Of a stretch of 64,000 nucleotides of DNA, positions 31,927 to 43,449 are shown piece after piece. The notes below the pieces were generated by a model. It saw only the letters and a program-made list of their open reading frames with translations. It did no database searches and was not told the DNA's origin. The stretch is taken from NCBI GenBank assembly GCA_037953745.1, contig JBAKBP010007399.1, forward strand, positions 1 to 64,000. Reading direction: 5' to 3'. The stretch's first letter is position 1; each line of letters starts with the position of its first letter. Both the position numbers and the translations under genes were made by a program. The stretch is from Lithodes maja (lineage: Eukaryota; Arthropoda; Malacostraca; Decapoda; Lithodidae).

Positions 31927-33711
31927 TTAATTCCCGCCTCCTAAGATATGTTTGTCATACCGTGCTTTGAAACTATGCACTGATGGTGCAGACACTACTT
32001 CGGCTGGCAATTTGTTCCACCCACTAATCGAGTTGGCAGGAAATCTTTTACTTTTCAGATCAGATTTACTATTAAGCACTTTTAGTTTGTAGCTGTGACC
32101 TCTTGTTCTCTCACCTCCATCCCTCTCTATGAAGTTTTCTTGGTCGATTTTGTCAATACCTCTAACACATTTGTATATCTGAATTTGCTGTCCTCGTTTC
32201 CTTCTCTGTTCCAGTGTAGGTAGATTCAATCTCTCGAGCCTCTCTTGGTACTCCAAATTTTCCAAACCTGGGATCATCCTCGTAGCTGCTCTCTGTACCC
32301 TCTCAATTTTGTGGATATGTTTCTTCATGTGAGGGGACCACACCACAGATGCATATTCCATCCTGGGTCTTATTATTGCCGTTATTATTTGTTTCATGGT
32401 GTTTTCATTAAGATAATTGAAAGACATCCTGATATTTGCCAATAGTGCGAGTGATTCTCTCACTATCTTATTTACGTGGCTTTCTGGAGACATGTTATCC
32501 TTAAATTCTATCCCCAAGTCTTTTTCTTTTTCTGCTTTGGGAATCACTTCGTTTCCTAGTTTATAATCTTTTCTAGGTCTGTACTTGCTTTTACCCATTT
32601 CTAGAGTCTTACATTTCCCTGCATTGAACTCCATATTCCATTTGATGCTCCATTCATGGATCTTTTGCAAATCTGCTTGGAACTCAAGGCAATCCTCCTG
32701 GGTTCTGATCGTTTTAAGCAGTTTAGCATCGTCCGCAAACATGCTCATGTAGCTTGTTAGTCCCTCAGGTAAGTCATTTACAAATATTAGAAACATGATT
32801 GGGGCTAGGACAGATCCTTGTGGTACCCCACTCGTAATTTGAGTCCAGTTTGACGATTTCCCCCTTACTGTTGTTCTCATCTGTCTTCCGCTAAGGTAGC
32901 TCTCCATCCATTTCAGCAGTTTGTCTCCTACTTTTCCCTCATGTTTTAATTTCCACAGCAATCTCTTGTGTGGAACTTTGTCAAATGCCTTTTTAAAGTC
33001 TAGGTAGGCACAGTCTACCCATCCTTCCCTCTTGTCCACTGTGTCTATTACTCTAGAGTAAAAACTCAACAAGTTGCTTACACATGATCTGCCTCCTCTG
33101 AATCCAAATTGTCGGTCAGTAATTAATCTTTTGGATTCCAGGTAGTTAACCCATTTGTCCCTTATTAATTCTTCCAGAATCTTCATGAGGATGCTCAATA
33201 GTGATACAGGTCTATAGTTCAGTGGTTTATCTCTGCTTCCTCCCTTAAATATAGGAATAATGTTTGCTCTTTTCCATTCTGTAGGTACTATCCCTGTGTC
33301 CAATGATTTGGTCATTATGTCATATAACGGTATACTCAGTTCCTTAGCATTTTCTTTAATAATCCAGCCTGATACTCCGTCCGGTCCAGCGGCTTTGTTT
33401 GGGTCCACCTTACTCATTTTGTCTATGAGCTCTGGTCTGTTAAATGTGACTTCCGGCATTTCCTCTGTACCTATCTCATTGGATTCTGGTGCAATGAATT
33501 CTCCTTCTTTTGTAAATACTGATGCAAAATTTCTATTTAGTTCTTCCGCAATCTCTGTATCCTCTTCTATGATTATGTTTCCACTTTTAATCTTTACGAT
33601 CGTGGCTTTTATCTTCCTTTTGCCGTTTACAAACTTGAAAAACATTTTTGGATTCTTTTCATAGTTCTCCACTATCCCTTTCTCATGGTTTGCCTCTGAC
33701 CTCCTCCTCAT
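31927..33711 (-). pseudogene. CR1-like reverse transcriptase (C-terminal 594 codons of ORF2)
   Basis: An open frame with the expected motif series: NYRPVSLLS, FGFRGGRSC, DFKKAFDKVPH, GVPQGSVLAP, the catalytic FADDAK box, then the C-terminal RAATRMIPGL and GWNKLPAEVV segments typical of CR1-like LINEs. It copies LINE RNA at a nicked target. The polymerase domain itself looks intact, but ORF2 upstream is broken by frameshifts at about 33710 and 34068 and lacks the endonuclease N-terminus, so the copy is not autonomous. Confidence 0.85.
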
Positions 33712-34458
33712 TTCTGTGTACTGTATTTGTTTCTCTCCTCTTTATACTTTTGCCTGTTATCTTCCGAATCCCAGTTTCTCATCTTTTTCCAGGCTTTGTT
33801 TTTTGCTTCCTGTGCTTGCCTACATTCGCGGTTAAACCATACTTTGCGATTACTTTTTTTCCTTTTATTAACGTACTTAGGGACAAAAGTTTTTATACCA
33901 GTATCATAGATCTCCATGAATGCCTGGAGTTTTTTGTCTACCTCACTTTCAGATAACACCTGATCCCAATTTTGTGACTTGAAAAAATCCTGTAGTCCTT
34001 CGAAATCGGTTCTGGAATACATCCAGTGATTTTCCTTGTGCTTTTCCCTTCCCTTGGGTAGATTATACTTCAATAGTAATTAGTAAGTCTATGTCTAGAA
34101 CTGCATGGTCGCTTTTTCCTAGTGGGCATAGGTACTGAATACTTTGAACCTCCTCCTCCCTTCTTGTGAATAGAAGGTCCAATCTAGCTGGTTGATCACT
34201 TCCCCTTACTCTTGTTGACTCTTTTACATGTTGGTATATAGAATTTTCCATGGCCATACTTAAAAATTCATAGCCCCAACTTTCCTCCCCTGCTCCGGCT
34301 TCAAGATCTTCCCAATTCACTTCCTTGCAGTTAAAGTCCCCACACATGACTATTTCATCCTTTGAAGCCAAGATATTTCCTAGCACACTAATTGTTTCCT
34401 TACGCATTAGGCTATGCTCCTCCTTACCCCATGTCTTCGTCTTGGGAGGTACATACGC

Positions 34459-34461
<3 letters not shown>
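33708..34461 (-). pseudogene. CR1-like ORF2 upstream part: endonuclease C-half and linker
   Basis: Two frames. 34063-34461 encodes VMCGDFNCKEVNW and KSDHAVLDID, the D-x-N and SDH motifs of an APE-type endonuclease. 33708-34073 encodes the basic linker leading to the polymerase. A frameshift separates them, and the conserved first half of the endonuclease is absent. Confidence 0.8.

Positions 34462-34494
<33 letters not shown>
34462..34494 (+). repeat. (TG)n microsatellite
   Basis: About 16 TG units, forming the (CA)n tail of the short LINE copy at 34495-34847. Confidence 0.9.
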
Positions 34495-34498
<4 letters not shown>

Positions 34499-34843
34499 AC
34501 ACTAGTTGTATTTGCGGGAGTGAGCATGCTCGTTAATTCCCGCCTCCTAAGATATGTTTGTCATACCGTGCTTTGAAACTATGCACTGATGGTGCAGACA
34601 CAACTTCGGCTGGCAATTTGTTCCACCCACTAATCGAGTTGGTAGGAAATCTTTTACTTTTCAGATCAGATTTACTATTAAGCACTTTTAGTTTGTAGCC
34701 GTGACCTCTTGTTCTCTCACCTCTATCCCTCTCTATGAAGTTTTCTTGGTCGATTTTGTCAATACCTCTAACACATTTGTATATCTGAATTTGCTGTCCT
34801 CGTTTCCTTCTCTGTTCCAGTGTAGGTAGATTCAATCTCTCAA

Positions 34844-34847
<4 letters not shown>
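34495..34847 (-). mobile_element. CR1-like LINE 3' fragment, second copy
   Basis: Nearly identical to 31874-32240. It encodes the last ~100 residues (GWNKLPAEVV, HILGGGN stop) and the same 3' end and (CA)n tail. It is 5'-truncated at 34847 and abuts a longer (TG)n tract. Confidence 0.88.

Positions 34848-34848
<1 letters not shown>

Positions 34849-34934
<86 letters not shown>
34849..34934 (+). repeat. Long (TG)n microsatellite
   Basis: About 43 uninterrupted TG units at the truncated end of the LINE fragment. Confidence 0.95.
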
Positions 34935-34935
<1 letters not shown>

Positions 34936-35402
34936 CTTTATGCATGGCCACATTTTGTAAGCTAGTGTTCATACTTGGTATGCATAGTAAGGGGGTCCCT
35001 AGGCAGGTTTTAGTCAAAAAATAGAATTCCCCAGGGTGAAAGGGACGGAGAAAATGGGCGCGAAATCGGAAAAATCGCTCTTGGTTTTAAAAAAAATGGC
35101 CGTTTGGGGCAGAAGAAGGCCTCCGATCGAAAAAGTGTATGGAACGAAAGTTGTTCGCAGCCCCCAAAATGGGGGTACAGATGAGGTCAGATCCAAAATC
35201 GGAGGTCATTTAGCGGCCGAAATCGAGGTCGCCGTTTAATGAGGCACAGGGAGGTCGAGGCCGGTGATTATGGTAGTACTGTAGTAGTATTGTGATGATT
35301 GTGGTAGTAGTGATTGATGATGGTGATTATGGTAGTAGTAATGGTGGTAGTAGTGATGGTGATTATGGTGATTACCCGGGCAACGCCGGGTACCCCTGCT
35401 AG
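34935..35402 (+). mobile_element. Helitron-like 3' end, non-autonomous
   Basis: The right edge has a hairpin with a 6-bp stem (ACCCGG at 35374-35379, CCGGGT at 35386-35391), eight bases of spacer, then CTAG at 35399-35402 followed by T. This matches the Helitron terminus (hairpin, CTRR, insertion before T). I cannot place the 5' TC end, so the left limit is only the microsatellite border. No Rep/helicase sequence is present. Confidence 0.45.
35260..35372 (+). repeat. Imperfect (GTA/GAT)n tract
   Basis: Degenerate GTAGTA, GATGGT and GATTATGGT units leading into the Helitron-like hairpin. Confidence 0.8.
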
Positions 35403-38023
35403 TACACTATATACAGTAGATGCAACTATGATAGGTATCTTTTTAAAATTTTAAACTTAAAATACCAAACATAAAATTTGAGCTTTCTACCTAGCTCTTA
35501 AATAAGTATTACACAATGTACACTTATCCTACTCTCCGGCGGAGGAATTATCCGGCGGAGGTATTATCCGGCGGAGGGGTTCTAGGGATCTTGGGCTACT
35601 AGCACATTCCCCCCCCCCCCCCCCCCCTTCCTTTTCGCCGTAGGCCTTAATAGTAATTAGCCTAGATTATGAACCCTTCTGCCACAATATTACCCGGCAT
35701 AGGTATCTGACTGTTCCGGGTCATAGCTCGATCTTGTGTCAGGAGAGTAACTGTAACTGGTTACTGCGTGGGCGTGGAGATGACTCTGATTAAAATCTTT
35801 GATACTTCTGTGAGTTAGGGAGATGACTCTCTTCTCATGACGCGAAGATCTGCTTGGATGACCCTGCCGAGGGGTTGAATTAACGAGGTTGTGCTGACCT
35901 CCTACTTCTAAAACTTAAAACATGTACTTAGCACCAAGGGATATTCATTTAAATAAAATAGTAATGGTTATGGAAACATATAACTAGAAAGGGTTAGTGG
36001 ACCTGAGGTCCGTAGCCTTGCCTCGCCAGCTCAAGCATGCCATGACGGTCCTTGGGAAGTGCAGCCCTCTGAAAGTACACTTTAGGGTCAGGGAAAACTT
36101 AGCTTAGAATTTTCAAGAATTCGTATGGATTTGTAAAGTTGGGCTTGAGCTGATCTGGCGGCGGCTGTAGACATGAATACTAACTTCTGTTTGCATACAG
36201 TGTGAGTAGATTAGTATGAGAACGATCGCGAGGGAGTAACTGTCAGCATGCTATGTTGTTGGACAACTACTAAGGCCCTTAAAAAGGTAAGATACATTGT
36301 TGTAACCTTACTTAAAATTTGTGACATACTAGGGAATGACCGTAGTACTAACTTCTGTTTAATACAGTACGAGTAGATTAGTATGAGGACAATCGGGAGG
36401 GAGTCAACTATTAGCCAGCTATGTCGTTGGAAAACTACTAAGGTCCTTAAAAAGGTAAGATACCTTGTTGTAAACTTACTTAAGATTTGTAACATATTAG
36501 GGAATGACCGTTATAACCAAGACACCCTGATTCCCGTCTCGCGGATTCAGATGACTTGTCGCCTCATGTCCTATGGGGACCCTGCGATTAAAAGACTTCT
36601 ACTCGGTGTCTTAACCTCACCTGCGAGGTGTCCAAGGTTCTTAGCTGTCTCCGGGTATTACCCCTGATTCTAAAATTTCTATACGAGGAGGTATGATTGA
36701 ACCAGTGCGAGTGGAGGCCGTGTTGGTACTACTCTTTTCCCGTCAGTGTTGGGATACCCATTCAAACTACTCTTCCGGGGGCATCCCCGGCGAGGTATAT
36801 GGGTGGATGAGTGCCGTCAGACCTGATGAAATCCCTTCCTGGATTACTCCCTGTATCGTGTAAGAAATCATACTAGTCAGATGTCTGTGTTTAGGACAAT
36901 GTCTAGTTCCGGCGTCCTCGATTCGTCGGGGAGGTACGGTTGTGGTTGAAAACCCCCGTCCTCTGATGTGAATCATTAAAAATTTGGATTGACAATTTTA
37001 TTAGAACTGTAACTTTCCGGAAGTGTCCGCAAAGTAAATGTCTGCGCCGGTCACGAGGAACCGCGAGAGGGGAGGATAGTCCTTCCTTGACCCGAGGATT
37101 TATCCTGTTCCTCTAAAACCATTTTTCCCGAATCCGCAGTCTTTTAATTAAGCCTGCTGGATTAGACATGAAATACGAATTCATCGCCCTGAGTCCTCGG
37201 GGTCCTTTCTTAGTTTACTCATACTGTAGGCGTAAGGAGGAAAAAGAGACACTGAACCCTACGGAAATACCGCAAACCCAGGAACAGTGGTCTGAAAACT
37301 TAAAGAAGTCGAAAGATTTCAATCCACTCTCCCATGAAAAGGCCTTACTTCGGAAGGAGGGGAGGTCCGGCGGGACCGCACCAGAACACACTTCTTACCC
37401 TTTGTCTATAGTAGAGCCAACCGTGACATGTCGACGACAATTATCCCGGTCGCCCCAAGCATGACCAAGAGGCAGACGTGAATTCCAGAGCGGTTCAAGC
37501 GCCTGATTACCTTGAAGAGCAAACAAATTCCGGGCGTATTATGCCAGAGTGCTTTTGATTATAGGTTATTTAAACTGAAGACTTGCCTCCTCCTTCGGAA
37601 ATTTTGTCATGACCATTTCATGGGTGTACCGAAAGTGAGCATCTTATCCTTAAACATGTTCTGCTTTCATCTGTCCTCTTAAGACTACCTGCCTAAGTCT
37701 TACTTATAGATTTGTTCCCATAGCGATGCTTCATCTTTGTTCATGTGGAACTATCTAACCACCCTTATCATATCTGAATAGATTGTTAACCTAGAGTGTA
37801 CTCAAGTGGCATAGAGCAGGAGACATATGATCACTTATAGCCCTATTTAATCGGAGTAGCCAGCGACCGGCAGATGTCTGTCTCCCTGATTCCTTTCAAA
37901 CACTACAAGTGTGCAGATTCCTCTTAATGTACCATGGTAGTAAGAAGTGCCGGCTTAAATATTTTTGTAAAATGCATAAACTGGTTCTGATGAGGGGGAA
38001 GTTGTGCTGGCAGAGCATACAGG
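35403..38023. other. Unassigned sequence, possibly retroelement-derived
   Basis: No convincing ORF. Contents: three CCGGCGGAGG units about 15 bp apart (35535-35580); a run of about 18 C near 35610; a 168-bp tandem duplication (36178-36513); and GC-rich stretches at 36655-37450 with short purine-rich ORFs that resemble no family I know. The style of short GC-rich inverted motifs recalls the leader at 53121-53978, but I could not align them. Confidence 0.4.
36178..36513 (+). repeat. 168-bp tandem duplication
   Basis: Units 36178-36345 and 36346-36513 match with scattered changes. Each starts TACTAACTTCTGTTT and has an acceptor-like ATACAG near its start. Each also has a donor-like AAAAAG/GTAAGATAC in its middle. 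Confidence 0.85.
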
Positions 38024-38025
38024 TA

Positions 38026-38794
38026 CAGTCAGCCCCCCCAATACGCGATTCCACAATTCGCGAAAACCCTAATACACGAGTGACCCCTCGAAAATAACAT
38101 TAATTAATTAAACATTAATTACGCGAGGTGGTACCACAATACACGAATCGAGAGCTAAGAAGGGGCCAAATCCGCTATTCCCGCTTGATACGCGAGCACG
38201 TATACGTTTCGCGAGGCCCAGGAGTAGCTCTGAAAAAAGAAGAAGACGGGCATACGCCTGCCTTCCCTCCCGCTTACCCTCCCTCCCTCCCTCCCACAGT
38301 CCCGCTCAAGCGTCATAGCCGTGCGGAGTGACCAAACGTTTGTAGTGCCTGCCACTTTTTTCGCCATGCCACGCCAATATAAGAAGATAACACACAAAAT
38401 GAAGGTGGAAGTGTTGGATAGCAAGAAAAAAGGAGAAGGAAACTGTGCAATAGGCTTGTCAGAGTAAACTGTTCGTACGATTTGGTCAGGGAGGGAGAAG
38501 TTGGAGAAAATCGTGAAGTCCTACGGTCCTAGTCCTAGTCCTAGCCTATCTACTACTAATTTTAAGGTAAGGTTTCATATTTTTATTCATTGTTCTTATT
38601 ATATATAAGATATAGACTGTACTGTAGAGCCAAAAATGTCGAAAATAAGGCCAAAATTTTTGAAAATAGGCCATAATTGAGAGATGTCACCCATATCTAA
38701 TTATTCCTATTTAAAGTTAGGTCCACAATACGCGGATTCCCAATACGCGATGCCTCCTGTCGCCCCTATTCTCGCGTATTGGGGGGGCTGACTG
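38026..38794 (+). mobile_element. TA-flanked pogo/Tigger-like non-autonomous element, copy 1
   Basis: 769 bp with inverted ends CAGTCAGCCCCCCCAATACGCG, flanked by TA (38024-38025 and 38795-38796). Near-identical to 59421-60190. It retains a piece of transposase coding sequence (38366-38545). Confidence 0.88.
38366..38545 (+). pseudogene. CENP-B-type HTH remnant of a pogo transposase
   Basis: From the ATG at 38366 the translation runs MPRQYKKITHKMKVEVLD... to GLSE, meets TAA at 38465-38467, then continues in the same frame TVRTIWSGREKLEKIV. This is the layout of a CENP-B N-terminal helix-turn-helix as in Tigger/pogo transposases, where GLSES-TVRTI-like sequence is expected. A Ser codon has therefore probably become a stop. 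The rest of the transposase is missing. Confidence 0.75.
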
Positions 38795-38796
38795 TA

Positions 38797-39120
38797 CTGT
38801 ACTTGGGCGTGACACTTAGGCTGTTGGTTAGATATGCAACAACAGGGGGACCCTGCGCTCCTAATTCAGTCAGCCTATGTAAGTCTACGTCCACCGGGGC
38901 GCAGCCCGGAAACTACTGTAAAGCCCCTTGGCGCATGCCTGGGTGCTGTCTACGGGATCTACCTCGTATCCTCGTGCCCGTGCAAGGCTTTGGGAGGGAG
39001 GAAAAATCTGGGAATCTTCAAGGAATAGGTAAACATCTGAAGTCCGCTTGTCGCTGGCCACAGACGTGTCCTTCATTCAAGTGTTAGCTAATCTAGTCTT
39101 ACCGTTGTTTAAACTGAGTT
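38797..39120. other. No recognisable gene
   Basis: Sequence between the pogo-like element and the next LINE. GC-rich patches, but no motif I can identify. Confidence 0.4.
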
Positions 39121-39141
39121 TGGCAAAGCAGGGTTGAGCAG

Positions 39142-39543
39142 GTGGAGGAGGTCAGTAGGATAGGTAGATATAAAAGGGGAGAGATGAGACCTATAAGGGT
39201 ACAGTTTAAAACCAGGGCAGTGGCAGAGATGGTGACAAATTTTAGTTGGAGGCTAAATACAAATGAAAAACTGAAACATATAAGACTAAAGAAGGATTTG
39301 AGCATAGAACAAAGAAAAAAAAATAAGGAATTACAAGAAAAGGCTGATGAAAATAATGGAAAGTTGGGTGAGGAGGATAAGAGAAATTTTTACTGGAGAG
39401 TGAGGGATGGAAAATTGAAGAAGTGGTTTATAAGAGTAGAAGGGAGGGGGAGATCAGGGAGGGAAGAGAATGTGATAGGAGTTGTGATGGAGGAGGAGAA
39501 CGGGGTGGAGGTGTCACAGGAGACAAAGTGGCAGACCCAGTAG
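39142..39543 (+). pseudogene. CR1-like LINE ORF1, 5'-truncated
   Basis: 133 codons, with RPIRVQFKTRAVAEMV, then RLKKDLSIEQRKKNKELQEK, matching the C-terminal half of CR1-type ORF1 RNA-binding proteins. It immediately precedes an endonuclease frame. The start of ORF1 is missing and the frame was already open upstream (VEEVSRIGRYK). Confidence 0.65.
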
Positions 39544-39601
39544 TGCTAAGGGGGGAGTAGGGTACGGACAGGAGGAGCGGGATGGTGTAATTGCTGAAGG
39601 A

Positions 39602-39985
39602 ATGGTAGATGGATTAAGGATTATGTTTAGTAATGTGGATGTGTTTACCCAGGACAAGAAAAGAGAACTGATATGTAGGTTGCAGGATGAAGAGGAAAAA
39701 CCTGATGTCATAGCCTTACAGGAAGTAAGACCAAAAAATGCTAGAATTGAAAGGGAACTGGTGGAGTATAGTTTGGAGGATTTTGAGTTATATGAGAGGA
39801 ATGCTATTAGAGCAGAGGTTGGAAGAAGACTGTTTATGTATGTAAGAAAAGAGCTCAAGGTTAATGAGGTGGATATGAGACAGCAGTATTGTGAGTATTT
39901 GTGTATTGAAGTAAAATGTGCAAGAGGATCAATTCTAATTGCCTCTATATATAGAAGCCCAAATAATTGTAGGGGAGAGGATGAT
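39602..39985 (+). pseudogene. CR1-like LINE ORF2, endonuclease N-half
   Basis: LRIMFSNVDVFTQDKK, then PDVIALQEVRPKN (the catalytic Glu of APE-type endonucleases), then IASIYRSPN. Interrupted at 39985 by an RTE-like insertion with a GAGGATGAT duplication. The rest resumes at 40875. Confidence 0.8.
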
Positions 39986-40865
39986 GCTGAAGAACTTCAG
40001 AGAGTGGTCACTGACTTTGACAGGGTATGTAAAAAGAGAAAGTTAAAGGTCAATGTAGGGAAATGTAAGGTAATGGTGTTTGAGAGAAGAATGCATGAAA
40101 CCATAGATTTTAAGGAAAAATATAGAATCAAGAAAGAACACAAGAAAAGTTGTAAAATAAAATTGAAAAATGAAGTACTAGAAGAGGTTGAAAGTTTCAA
40201 GTATTTGGGAGCTGTACTATGCAAATATGGTAAAATGGAGAGTGAGATAAAAGAGAGAAAAATGCAAGGGAGAAAGGTGATTGGAGAACTTGATAGTATT
40301 CTCAAAGGAAGAATGGTTAGCCAGGAAGTCAAAAAGTCACTGAGAAACAGTGTGCTGCTCCCAACACACTCGTATGGAAGCGAGACATGGACGGCAAGTG
40401 ACGAGGACCTCTTCAAACTGAGAGCTGTGGAGATGAGCTTTTTCAGAATGGCAGCTGGCATGAATAGGCTAGATGGGCCAAGTAATAGGGAAGTGTAAGA
40501 GTCCTTTGGAATGGAAGAGCAGGCTTTGGGCATTGATTGTGGTGTGGTTGAGTGGATAAAGAGAAGTACTTTGAGGTGGTATGGTAATGTTCAGAGAATG
40601 GATGAAGACAGAATGACAAGAAAGATATATGGTAGTCAGGTGAGTGGAACCGCTAGTAGTGGAAGACCACCTATGGTATGGGAAAAGAAAGTGGAAAAAT
40701 ATATTGAAGAAAAACTTCCACGTAGTGGAAGGGGCATTGTGGCACGGGCAAGGGAGGCATGTCTTGACAAAGTAGCTTGGAGACGTTTCTGTCATGGCCA
40801 TCCTCTAGTGGGGGTTTCCCAGGGGGAAACAAGGCGTCGGAGATGATGATGATGATGATGATGAT
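39986..40865 (+). mobile_element. RTE-like LINE 3' fragment inserted in the CR1-like copy
   Basis: Encodes the end of an RTE-like reverse transcriptase (KLKVNVGKCKVMVFE, YGSETWTASDEDLFKLR, LRWYGNVQRMDEDRM), then a (GAT)n tail at 40842-40865. Flanked by GAGGATGAT at 39977-39985 and 40866-40874. 5'-truncated before the polymerase active site, with one stop at 40498. The same family type as 46912-50750, but a divergent subfamily. Confidence 0.85.
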
Positions 40866-40874
40866 GAGGATGAT

Positions 40875-41580
40875 AACCTATTGAAAGCAATGGAGGAAAT
40901 AGATAATAGAGAGAACAAATATAAATTTTTTATTGGAGATTTCAATTTGCCAAGGATCAACTGGGCAAATTGTACTACTCCAGCGGGACAGTGTAGCCTG
41001 GAAAACAAGTTTATAGAGAAAGTGAGAGATTGTTTTTTAACGCAACATATTACAGAGATGACAAGATATAGAGATAGGACGCAGGGGAGTGTACTTGATT
41101 TGATTTTTAGCAATGAGGAGGATATAGTGGAACATGTCAATGTGGATAGCCCTATAGGTCGTAGTGACCATGCCCTGTATAAGCTTTAGTTGCAATATTA
41201 AAACAGAGAGGGATAATAGAAGCAATAGAAAAATATACATGTATGATAGAGCAGATTATGAGCTGCTGAGACGGTGTTTGGACATTGACTGGGGGGAGTA
41301 CTTGAACGGTGAAGACGCTGAAGAAATGTGGAGGAAAATTAGAGTCAAACTGGAGAATGCTGTATCCAAAAGTGTACCAGTAAGGGAATATAAGGATAAA
41401 ACAAAATTGAGGAAAAGAACGAACCCAGAATTGCCAATGAAAAGAAAGCTTTGGACATTGATTAGAAGAAAGAAACGATTGTGGGAAAGACTAAAATTGT
41501 TAAAAAAGAACAGGGGGTCTAGTATAGAAGCTAAAGAAGTACAAAGGAGTACAAAGGAAATCAAGCAACAACAGATCTAG
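40875..41580 (+). pseudogene. CR1-like LINE ORF2, endonuclease C-half and linker
   Basis: Resumes the frame broken at 39985: FFIGDFNLPRINW (D-x-N), SVLDLIFSN and GRSDHALYKL (SDH). After a frameshift near 41185 comes a basic linker (to 41580). The polymerase is absent, because the copy is cut before the reverse transcriptase. Confidence 0.8.
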
Positions 41581-41755
41581 TGACCCTTCTAGGCTGCTTG
41601 TCCTCCAAAACACTGAGGATGAAGTGTCCAAACAGTGGTTTAGAGTGGGTAAGGGAACATTAGAAAGGGAACTACTGCCCTGCCACTAACATGGCAGGAC
41701 TAGGAAGTTAGTAGGGGACATATGGGTTAGTAACTGAGGGGAGGATAAAATAAAG

Positions 41756-42999
41756 TTATTCATTTACAAACGCAGTCAGTCGCGGGTTTGATGCGAGATA
41801 TTTGTCTAGGCGGAATTTAAATGAATCAACGGTGCTGCAGTCTATAACGTCTCGGGGAAGCCCATTCCACAAGTTGACAACTCGATTGAAGAAGAAATTC
41901 TTAGATTCGTGTGAGTTAAAAGATTTACCAATAATTTTGCAACCGTTTCCCCGCGTGTAATTAGATTGGTCGATAGTGAAGTACTTACTACAGTTCATAT
42001 TGTCGATGCCTTTGATGATTTTGAACACTTGAATTAAGTCACCTCTTAATCTGCGCTGGGTTAAAGGAAATAGATTTAATTCTCTAAGACGCTCTTCGTA
42101 TGGTTTGTTCTTTAGGCTAGGTATCATTTTGGTAACTCTACATTGAACTCGTTCTAGCTTGTTTATGTCTTTTTGGTAATAAGGGCACCAGCATTGAACG
42201 CAGTATTCCAGAAGAGGGCGGACTAAGGAATTGTAAAGGGTTAGGAGTACGTCTTTGGATTTATGCTCAAATGATCTGCCTATAAAGCCAATTATTTTGT
42301 TTGCCTTCTTAACAACTTCTGAACATTGTTGACTCGGTTTTAGGTTACTCGATATTGTCACTCCCAGATCGGTTTCTCTGTTTACATTCTTAAGCTGAGT
42401 GCCATTCATCGAATAGTTTGCTTTCTCATTTAGGTATCCGATATGTAGTACTTTACATTTATCCGCATTGAAACTCATTTGCCAAATTTGGGCCCAATGT
42501 GACAATTGATCTAGATTGTGTTGCATATCGTCAACTTGATCTTTTGAGAGTACGCTATTTGCAATTTTTGTATCGTCAGCAAATTTTGAGATTGTACAGG
42601 CGAGACCCTCATCTATGTCGTTGATGTAAATTAGAAAGAGAATTGGTCCTAGTACCGATCCCTGGGGTACCCCGCTACTTACATTGGTCCATTTAGATGC
42701 CTTACCGTTTATGACTACTCTTTGCTTTCTGTCGCCGAGCCAATTTTCTATCCATTTCAACACACCGTCTTGTATTCCATGCGCTTTTAGTTTTAGCAGT
42801 AAACGTTTGTGGGGAACTTTGTCAAAGGCCTTTTGAAAATCAAGGTACTGTATATAATATCTACAGCTTTACTCTCATCGTAGAGGTTGAGGATATCGTG
42901 GAAGAAGTCTAAGAGGTTTGTTAAACAGGAACGTGTTTTACGAAAGCCGTGTTGAGTATCTTTAACCCTCTCACCACGGATGGGCTCTTGAACGCCCAT
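41756..42999 (-). pseudogene. CR1-like reverse transcriptase, C-terminal part
   Basis: 42793-42999 encodes TQHGFRKTRSCLTNLLDFFHD. After a frameshift near 42850, 41756-42763 gives GVPQGSVLGPILF, KFADDTKI (catalytic box), VTKMIPSLKNKPYEERL and NLWNGLPRDVID. A frameshift and the upstream MITE disable the copy. Confidence 0.85.
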
Positions 43000-43445
43000 A
43001 AAAAAGCATGTAACAGATACCCGGATGGTCCCTTAAACACCCATGACGTCACAGCCTGTGAGCTTGCTGTGCGCGGCGTCGGTCCGACGCATGTAAACAA
43101 CAGCCGGCTGGACCGACGCTCCGCATCTCCGGCCACAAGAAGGAGAGCGTCGCTTGTTCTTGTGTGCCTGTATGTTGTTGTTAAGTATCGAAAAGTGGTG
43201 TAAAGTGGCTGTTTTGGCCATAAAGTTATCTCCAATGAAATCATCATCACAGCTCAACCAGTTGACTTAGAGAGCTCTACTTAATGCCATTCTACAGGTA
43301 AATAACACAGCTACGCTTGGGGATGCGCGGGAATGCGGGAAGCAGTCTGATTAACGAATATACGGTAGCCTAGCCTAGACGTTTTTCGGCCAAAACACCC
43401 GGGTTTCGAGGAATATATATATAATACATAGCCGGGGCTGGAGGG
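42966..43445 (+). mobile_element. TTAA MITE, family 1 (copy b)
   Basis: 480 bp between TTAA at 42962-42965 and 43446-43449. Inserted inside the reverse-transcriptase frame, so that removing the MITE and one TTAA reconnects the LINE reading frame. Confidence 0.9.
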
Positions 43446-43449
43446 TTAA

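Larger units (their letters stand above)
31874..34461 (-). mobile_element. CR1-like LINE, 5'-truncated, minus strand
   Basis: Contains part of an endonuclease, a linker and a full reverse-transcriptase region, in that order on the minus strand. It ends in a (CA)n tail at 31845-31873. The 5' side is cut at 34461 by the tail of a second copy. Confidence 0.85.

Noticed and set aside
35605..35630. Run of about 18 C as a functional G-quadruplex
   Set aside because: A plain homopolymer that is prone to assembly error; no spaced G-tracts around it.
37168..37464. 98-codon ORF in the unassigned region
   Set aside because: No motif, no homologous copy in the window, and composition like the surrounding non-coding sequence.
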